Assembly (NCBI GenBank): GCA_021792315.1
Contig: JAJYUX010000063.1
Location: forward strand, 1 to 9,833
Direction of reading: 5' to 3'
From: an archaeon
GTDB taxonomy: Archaea; Thermoproteota; Nitrososphaeria; Nitrososphaerales; CADDZS01
DNA length: 9,833 bases
This document shows, piece by piece, positions 1 to 4,976 of the stretch. Every line of letters begins with the position of its first letter. Within the stretch, counting starts at the first letter, position 1. The notes beneath the pieces were generated by a model. That model ran no database searches. It was not told the DNA's origin and was given only the letters and a program-made list of their open reading frames with translations. The position numbers were made by a program, and so were the translations under genes.

Positions 1-1
1 T

Positions 2-685
2 GCTATAATTGTGGTAATAATCATAGTTGCGGCATCAGGTTCTTACTTCCTTCTGTTTAACAAAGGTTCGACGTCGTCACAATCAACCACCAGCACACAT
101 AGTAGTAGTTCGACTTCATCTTCCAATGTTACGACTCAAAGTGGGTCACAGATATCTACGAGCGTGACTAGTACTAGTAGCTCTACTACGAGTTCATTAA
201 TTCACTCTAGGTACAATCTACCATTCTCGAGTTCTAATCATACAGTTTTCATCTTTTTTGTCACTCAAAGAAACGTAACATCTGAGGAAAATTACAATCT
301 CACCAATTTCGGCGCGATGAAGATTTATGTTCCGCTCGACTGGAATATCAGTCTCAGAATTTACAATAATCAATCGACTCCCCACAATGTTATGATTGTC
401 CAAAATACGACAGATGTGCCGACTGCTGCAAATGTGGGGACGCAAGGCAATATACTATTCGCTGTTGGTAACCAGACTGACAACTACCAATTCTCTGGTG
501 TTCCAGGTGGCCAAGAAGCCCAAGGAGTTTATACAAACAATGCACGCAGTGGAGTCTACTGGTTGACGTGTGGTGTTCGCGACCATGGAGGGTCAGGAAT
601 GTGGGCAATTCTCGTCGTGTCATCAAATGTTACAGTGCCGTACGTTGTCGTGACGAATCCAACACTTACTCCGTCTAGCGTGTAA
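2..685 (+). CDS. Sulfocyanin-like blue-copper protein, membrane-anchored (5' end outside window)
   Basis: Type 1 copper electron carrier, expected on the outer face of the membrane, where sulfocyanins pass electrons to terminal oxidases. The reading frame is open from the first base, so the true start lies upstream; the GTG at 11 already lies inside a hydrophobic segment (residues about 1-16, counted from 11), which I read as the membrane anchor. Residues about 19-62 are a Ser/Thr stalk. The cupredoxin domain follows, with all four expected copper ligands: His125 (in TPHNV), Cys187, His192 and Met197. The spacing Cys-x4-His-x4-Met and the segment CGVRDHGGSGMW match the sulfocyanin/SoxE type better than plastocyanin. 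The axial Met is present. Nine N-x-S/T sequons are scattered along the chain. The closest alternative is another archaeal cupredoxin family. Cupredoxin is near certain; the sulfocyanin subfamily is likely. Confidence 0.82.
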   Translation, partial: AIIVVIIIVAASGSYFLLFNKGSTSSQSTTSTHSSSSTSSSNVTTQSGSQISTSVTSTSSSTTSSLIHSRYNLPFSSSNHTVFIFFVTQRNVTSEENYNLTNFGAMKIYVPLDWNISLRIYNNQSTPHNVMIVQNTTDVPTAANVGTQGNILFAVGNQTDNYQFSGVPGGQEAQGVYTNNARSGVYWLTCGVRDHGGSGMWAILVVSSNVTVPYVVVTNPTLTPSSV

Positions 686-735
686 AACGACTGCTTATTT
701 CGGCTATTCCTTTAGAGTGGCGGCATGCACAGTTA

Positions 736-743
736 TTATATAC
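736..743 (+). promoter_or_regulatory. TATA box of the ABC ATPase gene
   Basis: TTATATAC, centred near 739, predicts transcription starting around 765, only about 6 bases before the ATG at 771. The box lies inside the longest possible reading frame (GTG at 717), which argues against that upstream start. The position is seen; promoter function is inferred from archaeal spacing rules. Confidence 0.65.
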
Positions 744-770
744 GAAAATAGAAAAATAGTGCCACAAAGC

Positions 771-1949
771 ATGGCCACACTGACTTCGATGCGAATGGAG
801 CAAAAGAGAGACCTTTCGTCACCAGTTATTGAAGTGAGAAACCTCACAAAGAGATTCGTGAAAGGAACAAAGTCCGCAGCAGTCAATAATGTATCATTTA
901 CCGTCGGGCAAGAAGTCCTCACACTCCTAGGTCCGTCGGGCTGTGGAAAGACAACAACGCTTCGATGCATCGCTGGACTGGAAAGACCGGACAGCGGAGA
1001 AATAATCATAGACGGAAAAGTCGTCACGTCTCCTGAGAAGCATATCTTCGTTCCGCCAGAGAAGCGTGATATCGGCCTGGTCTTCCAGAGCTACGCTTTG
1101 TGGCCCCACATGAAGGTGTTTGACAACGTCGCGTACGCCCTGAAACTCAGGCACGTTCCGAAAGCTGAGATTGAGAAACGGGTCAACCGTGCCCTGGATA
1201 TGGTCTATCTCACAGGATATGACCAGCGCTACCCTGCCCAACTTAGCGGTGGTCAGCAACAGAGGGTTGCTCTTGCAAGATGCCTTGTATACGAGCCCAA
1301 AGTCTTGCTTCTCGACGAGCCTCTTTCGAACCTCGACGCCAAAGTCCGTGAGAAGACAAGGATTGAACTGAAAAATCTGCTCTCTAGGATTGGAATCGCC
1401 TCTGTTTATGTCACACACGACCAAGAAGAAGCGTTTCTGCTGTCTGACAAGATAGTTGTAATGAATCAAGGCTCGGTAGTTCAGGTCGGCACTCCACACA
1501 ACATCTATCAGTACCCTGCCAGCGAGTTCGTTGCTTCCTTTGTTGGCAAGTCCAATATGATTGATGGAATCGTTGTCTCTATAGGAGAGGATGGCAAAGG
1601 AGTTGTAAAGATACTCGGTCAATATGATCTTGAATGCACTATTCCAGTGGGCCTTTCTGCTGGTTCCGAATGCTCCGTGATTATTAGGGCGAACGAGGTG
1701 GGTATGCTCAACGAGAAACCGGAAACAGGAAATGTCATACCCTGCGTCGTCGAAGGAAGAGAATACAAGGGTGCTGTTACCGATCACGCGGTGAAAGTTG
1801 GCAACATCAATCTGACCGTCACTACGCACAGGTTCTGTGAGCTGGATCACATTCATGCTCATGAGGCTGAAGGTGAGGCTGGGCGCAAGGCATTCTTGGA
1901 CATTCGCGGAGAGGCCCTGACCGTCGTCCCCAAAGAAGTTCCAAAGTAG
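771..1949 (+). CDS. ABC transporter ATP-binding protein with TOBE domain (FbpC/PotA/MalK type)
   Basis: Cytoplasmic ATPase that powers a binding-protein-dependent importer. Visible motifs, numbered from the ATG at 771: Walker A GPSGCGKT (54-61), Q-loop Gln106, signature LSGGQ (158-162), Walker B VLLLDE (178-183), D-loop SNLD (186-189), H-loop His216. From about residue 260 a TOBE-type beta domain follows; total length 392 is normal for the subfamily. The ATG at 771 is chosen because a TATA box at 736-743 would place the transcript start just before it; ATGs at 789 and 795 are also possible, whereas the GTG at 717 lies upstream of the predicted transcript start. No matching ABC permease or binding protein lies alongside; the next gene, 52 bases on, is an unrelated DMT permease. 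The substrate cannot be told: Fe3+, polyamine, sugar, phosphonate or sulfate importers all use this ATPase type. The tail has a His cluster at residues 353-364. Confidence 0.9.
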   Translation: MATLTSMRMEQKRDLSSPVIEVRNLTKRFVKGTKSAAVNNVSFTVGQEVLTLLGPSGCGKTTTLRCIAGLERPDSGEIIIDGKVVTSPEKHIFVPPEKRDIGLVFQSYALWPHMKVFDNVAYALKLRHVPKAEIEKRVNRALDMVYLTGYDQRYPAQLSGGQQQRVALARCLVYEPKVLLLDEPLSNLDAKVREKTRIELKNLLSRIGIASVYVTHDQEEAFLLSDKIVVMNQGSVVQVGTPHNIYQYPASEFVASFVGKSNMIDGIVVSIGEDGKGVVKILGQYDLECTIPVGLSAGSECSVIIRANEVGMLNEKPETGNVIPCVVEGREYKGAVTDHAVKVGNINLTVTTHRFCELDHIHAHEAEGEAGRKAFLDIRGEALTVVPKEVPK

Positions 1950-2001
1950 CCATACTCTAACCATCCGAGCACGGAAATAGACCTAAGACTGAGTGCGCAC
2001 A

Positions 2002-2895
2002 ATGGATGAGATGGGTCTACTGTTCGCGATCAGCTCTGCATTTCTGCTCGGATCAAACAAGCTAGCAGTCAGAAAATCGCTCCTCAAAATGGATGAATCG
2101 TTTGCCTCTTTCATCTCTATTTTGCTTGCGATACCTATTTTTGGACTCCCTCTCTTAATCTATGGAACTGACATCAGCCGCATACCGATCTCAGCGGTCA
2201 TAGTATTTGCTGGCGCCGGAATACTCAATTTCTCGTTAGGGCGCTACTGCATATGGAAATGCATCTCAACCATTGGAGCAAATCGCGGAAACATTATGGC
2301 GTCGAGCCAAGTATTATACGCAGTCGCAATAGCGATACTCTTTCTGCATCAGACAGTTGATTTACTTCAGGGGACTGGAATAGCTCTCGTAATGTTCGGA
2401 ATTTTGCTTATATCTTTTCGAGGATTTAGCGCGGGCCACTTTACACCTCAGCAACTTAAAACAGGAACCTTCTTCGGAATCACCGGCGGCTTGCTCTGGG
2501 GGGTGTCTCAAGTCTTGATGCAGATTGGGATATCTCTATTCAAGAATGCCACAACTGCGTCTTTCATTACTTATCTGGCCGCGATACCTGGAGTAATTCC
2601 AATCATCTATCTCTCGAACAGGTACTCGAAGGAAGAAGGCGGAGCGTTCCGAATCGACAGGTACAGTCTCGGCTTCGTCATAATAGCTGCGATGTTGGGA
2701 AATTTTGGCTTGTTCTTCAGATATCTTTCATTACAGACCATTCCTCTGACTATTGTTTCAACCATCAATGGAACAAACCCAATGATTACTCTCGTCCTGT
2801 CGTACTTCTTAATCAGAAATTTGGAGCACATCGATTTGCGAACGACAGTGGGTCTGGTCCTGTCTGTCATCGGCGTACTTCTCATGTCCCATTGA
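2002..2895 (+). CDS. DMT superfamily permease (EamA family)
   Basis: Integral membrane transporter of 297 residues, the usual size for the ten-helix EamA branch of the drug/metabolite transporter superfamily. The chain divides into two similar hydrophobic halves, about residues 3-140 and 153-297, each with about five predicted helices, joined by a short polar linker (GFSAGHFTPQQLK). Conserved-looking small and polar residues lie in helices near the ends of the halves (SSQVLYAV in the first, STINGTNPMIT in the second), as is typical for EamA domains. Family members export amino acids, nucleosides or other metabolites; the substrate cannot be deduced here. I chose the ATG at 2002; a GTG nine bases upstream and an ATG at 2011 are alternatives. 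It lies 52 bases after the ABC ATPase stop with no clear TATA box between them, so cotranscription is possible, but the two are not known to form one transporter. Confidence 0.85.
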   Translation: MDEMGLLFAISSAFLLGSNKLAVRKSLLKMDESFASFISILLAIPIFGLPLLIYGTDISRIPISAVIVFAGAGILNFSLGRYCIWKCISTIGANRGNIMASSQVLYAVAIAILFLHQTVDLLQGTGIALVMFGILLISFRGFSAGHFTPQQLKTGTFFGITGGLLWGVSQVLMQIGISLFKNATTASFITYLAAIPGVIPIIYLSNRYSKEEGGAFRIDRYSLGFVIIAAMLGNFGLFFRYLSLQTIPLTIVSTINGTNPMITLVLSYFLIRNLEHIDLRTTVGLVLSVIGVLLMSH

Positions 2896-3024
2896 TGTTG
2901 AAGTATGTTTGCTTGGAAGGCTGCTCGATAACGTCGAACCGGTTACTGACACTTCTAGTGTTTAGATCGACATATGCTAGAAATTGCCCTGACGAGACTC
3001 AAATAACCGACTTCTTCGAACGTC

Positions 3025-3028
3025 GGAG
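3025..3028 (+). promoter_or_regulatory. Shine-Dalgarno motif fixing a TTG start
   Basis: GGAG sits 8 bases before the TTG at 3037. It supports that rare start codon and suggests translation from a leadered transcript, unlike several neighbours whose TATA boxes lie almost directly before the start. Confidence 0.6.
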
Positions 3029-3036
3029 AAAGTGAA

Positions 3037-3576
3037 TTGGCCCGCACATATTCCGTTGGGGTTTTGGCAGGCGTACTTGTAGTTGGATTAATCATAGGTG
3101 GTATAGGCGCTTACTTGTACACAGGAACGAGCTCACCATCAAGCACAACAATGACTTCCACAACGACCGTTGTCCAAAGCGCAAGTACGGTAACGGAAAC
3201 CGTGACAACGACTTCCCAAGCAAGCAGCACGACTCCAGATGTCGGAACTGCACTTTCGGCGACGTCAAACGCAAGTCTAGCCCTTTCGCAGTGGGACTTT
3301 GCAAAGGGTTCGCTGGTTGCGACAATAGAAAATACGGGGAACGCGCCTATAGTGCTATCTCCGAGTATGTTTCTCTACAACGGCACTTTTGTGAACTCGA
3401 CTCACTTTGTGATTATAGATCCAAAGGTGGTGCAATACGGAAACTATGCATACATTCCACCCAGCTCCAGCGTGATAGTCGAACTGATAGCCGACAGTGC
3501 AATAACGGGATACAATTCGACATTGTCCGTTTTGAATTTCACGTTCACCATCACGTACGGCACTTCCAAGGATTGA
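3037..3576 (+). CDS. Exported membrane-anchored protein with Ser/Thr stalk, function unknown
   Basis: I do not recognise a named family. The 179-residue chain starts with a short basic N-terminus (MAR), then one hydrophobic helix (about residues 7-28) acting as signal anchor, then a Ser/Thr/Val-rich stalk (about 29-70) like that of the sulfocyanin upstream. The remaining roughly 108 residues look all-beta and contain phrases typical of Ig-like or CARDB-like folds (VATIENTGNAPIVL; YIPPSSSVIVELI). Five N-x-S/T sequons fall in this domain, consistent with a glycosylated domain outside the cell. No cysteine or His/Cys/Met copper-ligand set is present, so it is not a second cupredoxin. The TTG start is backed by GGAG at 3025-3028; there is no better start that keeps the whole anchor. 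It is probably monocistronic, with a candidate hairpin 19 bases after the stop. It could belong to the cell envelope or be a pilus- or S-layer-associated protein. Confidence 0.75.
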   Translation: MARTYSVGVLAGVLVVGLIIGGIGAYLYTGTSSPSSTTMTSTTTVVQSASTVTETVTTTSQASSTTPDVGTALSATSNASLALSQWDFAKGSLVATIENTGNAPIVLSPSMFLYNGTFVNSTHFVIIDPKVVQYGNYAYIPPSSSVIVELIADSAITGYNSTLSVLNFTFTITYGTSKD

Positions 3577-3595
3577 GGTATAGCGCAGCAACTTC

Positions 3596-3614
3596 AAACT
3601 TTGGCTTAAAGTTT
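3596..3614 (+). terminator. Candidate hairpin after the 3037-3576 gene
   Basis: A perfect 7-bp inverted repeat (AAACTTT, loop GGCTT, AAAGTTT) ends in a short T run and sits 19 bases past the stop at 3576. The position suits transcript ending. The stem is AT-rich and archaea often terminate on T runs alone, so this is tentative. Confidence 0.35.
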
Positions 3615-3797
3615 TCAAGAGCTGAAATGAGAATATAACTGCTAATCGTAAGGACAGCTAGCGGTATAATCGCGTTCAGACTAAATCAGGTGCAGCCCGC
3701 ACTATGACTTGGCTTTTCCAAAGAGCCTACTGTGCAAGTCGTAGGATTCCAATGCGTCAAGAGATTTCCAATGTGCGAAGACGCCAAAATTATAATC

Positions 3798-3805
3798 TAT
3801 TTATG
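3798..3805 (+). promoter_or_regulatory. TATA-like element upstream of a possible small gene
   Basis: TATTTATG lies in an AT-rich run (3787-3805) and is centred near 3801. Archaeal spacing would start a transcript near 3827, just ahead of the ATG at 3831. It may instead serve a small RNA. Confidence 0.4.
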
Positions 3806-3830
3806 CACAGCATCACTACTAGTAAACGAC

Positions 3831-3929
3831 ATGGAAAATACTGAACAAGTCGATGGATTATTCACAACAGGTGTTGCACATTGCTGGAACGAGACTGGTT
3901 TGAAAAAGGGTGCCAGGTCGCGTTCGTAG
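3831..3929 (+). CDS. Possible 32-residue small protein, unknown
   Basis: A short frame begins with ATG about 30 bases after a TATA-like element and would be read from a nearly leaderless transcript, the same layout as the ABC ATPase gene. The product starts MENTEQVDGLF and ends in a basic tail (LKKGARSRS). It has one cysteine and no membrane helix or recognised motif. It ends 10 bases from the stop of the opposite-strand membrane-protein gene. Support comes only from promoter placement. The frame could be chance, and the transcript, if real, could be a non-coding RNA. Confidence 0.25.
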   Translation: MENTEQVDGLFTTGVAHCWNETGLKKGARSRS

Positions 3930-3939
3930 AAGGTTCAAT

Positions 3940-4527
3940 TCACTGAACTTGCGGTGCTGGCTTCGGTGCGCTCTTGCGAGTCTCTTCCGTGCGATTCTGT
4001 ACCCATAGTCCTGCTAATGAAACAACTACAGCCAGCACTGTTGCGAGAGCTGCACCAGAGCCAAGCGACAGCATGACATCGAAGAGAAGCACACCTCCGA
4101 GCACTACTGTTGCAACTGATAGTATTCTGTCAGCAAGGACTATTCCAACCACAAACAATGCTATTCCAATAACAATTGGAATAGTGATTCCTCCGAAATA
4201 TGAGTGAGCGACGGTGTATCCAAAATAACCTAGTGCGACACCAATGCCGACCTCAAGAAGCATGATTCCTATAAGCCCGCCAATAAGGAATCCGACTACT
4301 CCTCCAAGAATTGTGCCAAGTATTCCGAGAAACATTGTCCCGAAAATTGCACCAATAGCCCCGACGACTGCTCCGGTCACCAAAAAAGCGAGTGCCTTAG
4401 CCAAATTCTTTCCGGCGAAAATAAGAGCAAGAGAAAGGAACAAAAGCAGAACGGCTAGAAAAGTATCGGGAATGCCTGCAAAGTTCCCCAAGACATGATG
4501 AACTGCAAAGTTAGCCTCATGGATCAA
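3940..4527 (-). CDS. Polytopic membrane protein, DUF4203/TMEM198-like
   Basis: A 195-residue, highly hydrophobic protein with about six or seven predicted membrane helices, packed with small-residue repeats (GAVVGAIGAIFG, GTILGGVVGFLIGGLIG) of the glycine-zipper kind. This, the length and the final short basic, Pro-rich cytosolic tail (ETRKSAPKPAPQVQ) resemble DUF4203 proteins, a family with no settled biochemical role; the assignment is from general appearance, not from a diagnostic motif. The only start giving the full first segment is TTG at 4527. A TATA element at 4559-4570 would begin the transcript around 4538, giving a leader of about 11 bases. It stands alone on this strand: the next minus-strand gene upstream is tRNA-Phe, about 290 bases away. 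Alternatives are a mechanosensitive or small-solute channel-like protein; I see no transporter signature. Confidence 0.7.
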   Translation of the reverse strand: MIHEANFAVHHVLGNFAGIPDTFLAVLLLFLSLALIFAGKNLAKALAFLVTGAVVGAIGAIFGTMFLGILGTILGGVVGFLIGGLIGIMLLEVGIGVALGYFGYTVAHSYFGGITIPIVIGIALFVVGIVLADRILSVATVVLGGVLLFDVMLSLGSGAALATVLAVVVSLAGLWVQNRTEETRKSAPKPAPQVQ

Positions 4528-4558
4528 CTTTCTTTCGCCCTCAACATTCTACATGCGG

Positions 4559-4570
4559 CACTATATAGTG
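4559..4570 (-). promoter_or_regulatory. Palindromic TATA promoter of the DUF4203-like gene
   Basis: CACTATATAGTG is a perfect 12-base palindrome with TATATA at its core, placed 32 bases or more before the TTG start at 4527. This fits an archaeal core promoter with a transcript start near 4538. The symmetry means TBP could bind in either direction, or the flanking CAC/GTG arms could form an operator. Confidence 0.6.
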
Positions 4571-4625
4571 TCACAGATTTGAACGCGGAACCATGCTAAA
4601 GAGTTGATGGAGAAATATTCCATAG

Positions 4626-4673
4626 ACATGTTCCCATTAGTAAGGCAGCACCTGTTCTACAATTTGAACATGT
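4626..4673. repeat. Inverted repeat ACATGTTC / GAACATGT
   Basis: Two perfect 8-base arms (4626-4633, 4666-4673) are separated by 32 bases in gene-free DNA. As RNA this would be a long-looped hairpin; as DNA, a paired regulator site. Each arm also contains the palindrome ACATGT. Function unknown; chance is possible. Confidence 0.35.
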
Positions 4674-4810
4674 GTTGAGCCGCCGAAATCGACATATTTT
4701 GTCAAATACGATTTTATCTCTCAGGCTTTTGCTTTCCATTAGAAGAAATGATCTGAAGCGGCCAAGAAAGTCTGCACGACCTAGTCAGCAAGAATGGCGT
4801 ATTCAAGCGA

Positions 4811-4816
4811 GAAAAT
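4811..4816 (-). terminator. Short T run after tRNA-Phe
   Basis: Immediately beyond the encoded CCA the minus strand reads AATTTTC. A short T run is a usual archaeal transcription stop after tRNA genes, but four T's is weak. Confidence 0.35.
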
Positions 4817-4914
4817 TGGTGCCGAGGGTGTGACTTGAACACACGACAGCCCGGTCTTCAGCTTCACCAAGGATTCCTCCTTGCGGGTGCTCTCCCAGGC
4901 TGAGCTACCTCGGC
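4817..4914 (-). tRNA. tRNA-Phe(GAA), intron-containing, CCA encoded
   Basis: Read on the minus strand, every arm is clear: acceptor GCCGAGG / CCTCGGC, D-stem GCTC / GAGC, T-arm GTGTG-TTCAAGT-CACAC, discriminator A73 and CCA encoded in the DNA (4817-4819). The only loop with U33 in place is CTGAAGA, giving anticodon GAA (4857-4859) for phenylalanine. Its 3' anticodon stem CCGGG needs CCCGG on the 5' side, but the gene reads CCCG followed by 21 extra bases and then the missing G. Removing 4863-4883 restores five Watson-Crick pairs and a 77-base tRNA. G15 and C48 can form the Levitt pair. The tRNA lies 62 bases beyond the PEPC stop on the same strand and has its own weak TATA-like element, so it is probably transcribed separately. 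Confidence 0.95.
4863..4883 (-). other. Non-canonical tRNA intron at position 30/31 with BHB motif
   Basis: The 21-base intron forms a textbook bulge-helix-bulge with its exons. On the tRNA strand, exon bases 25-28 (CACC) pair with GGTG near the intron's 3' end as the 4-bp central helix. The 5' bulge is CG^C (cut after G30) and the 3' bulge is AA^G (cut before G31). The inner helix is AAGGA / TCCTT capped by a GGAA loop. The outer helix is short: two pairs, G24-C32 and A23-U33. Splicing would be by the archaeal tRNA endonuclease. The common archaeal site is 37/38, so this is a non-canonical position, a type known in several archaeal lineages whose endonucleases accept relaxed motifs. Confidence 0.88.
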
Positions 4915-4947
4915 AATTCAGGTAAATCCGCATCTCACGAGCAACCG

Positions 4948-4954
4948 ATTTAAG
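4948..4954 (-). promoter_or_regulatory. TATA-like element for tRNA-Phe
   Basis: The minus strand reads CTTAAAT about 34-40 bases before the tRNA 5' end. That is a plausible archaeal TATA position, giving a short leader of around 10 bases. The match is modest. Confidence 0.4.
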
Positions 4955-4976
4955 AGTTGTCAGAAGATTGAGACTT

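Larger units (their letters stand above)
3577..3830. other. Non-coding stretch with two hairpins
   Basis: No convincing gene is seen on either strand between the exported-protein gene and 3831. It holds the 3596-3614 hairpin, a second imperfect hairpin at 3711-3727 (GGCTTTT / AAGAGCC, 7 pairs with one G-U, 3-base loop), a short direct repeat TTCCAATG (3747-3754 and 3766-3773) and, at its 3' end, a TATA-like element. A longer frame opening at 3732 looks unlike a natural protein before the ATG at 3831. Confidence 0.5.
4571..4816. other. Gene-free stretch between the DUF4203-like gene and tRNA-Phe
   Basis: No credible protein gene is seen on either strand. Structure present: an 8-bp inverted repeat ACATGTTC / GAACATGT (4626-4633 and 4666-4673), a small hairpin at 4607-4623 (ATGGA / TCCAT plus a G-U pair) and an AT-rich run at 4690-4718. 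A small RNA is possible, but I see no C/D-box pair or other diagnostic motif. Confidence 0.4.

Noticed and set aside
60..200. Low-complexity AGT/TCT-rich DNA as a tandem repeat or CRISPR-like array
   Set aside because: There is no regular unit. It is the coding sequence of the Ser/Thr stalk with mixed Ser and Thr codons; ACTAGTACTAGT is only a local doublet.
927..1964. 345-codon open frame on the minus strand opposite the ABC ATPase
   Set aside because: It lies almost wholly antisense to a gene with every ABC ATPase motif, and its translation shows no recognisable domain or coherent composition. Long shadow frames opposite conserved genes are common.
3754..3784. GCGTC / GACGC inverted repeat
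   Set aside because: Five-base arms with a 21-base loop are expected by chance in this length of DNA.
3732..3830. Upstream extension of the small 3831-3929 frame
   Set aside because: The TATA-like element lies inside it, and the added residues show no feature of a real protein. Only the part from the ATG at 3831 is retained, at low confidence.
4817..4914. tRNA with anticodon inside AAGGAGG (Ser-type GGA) and a canonical 37/38 intron
   Set aside because: That reading puts A instead of U at position 33 and breaks the anticodon stem pairing; the Phe GAA reading with a 30/31 intron satisfies every arm.
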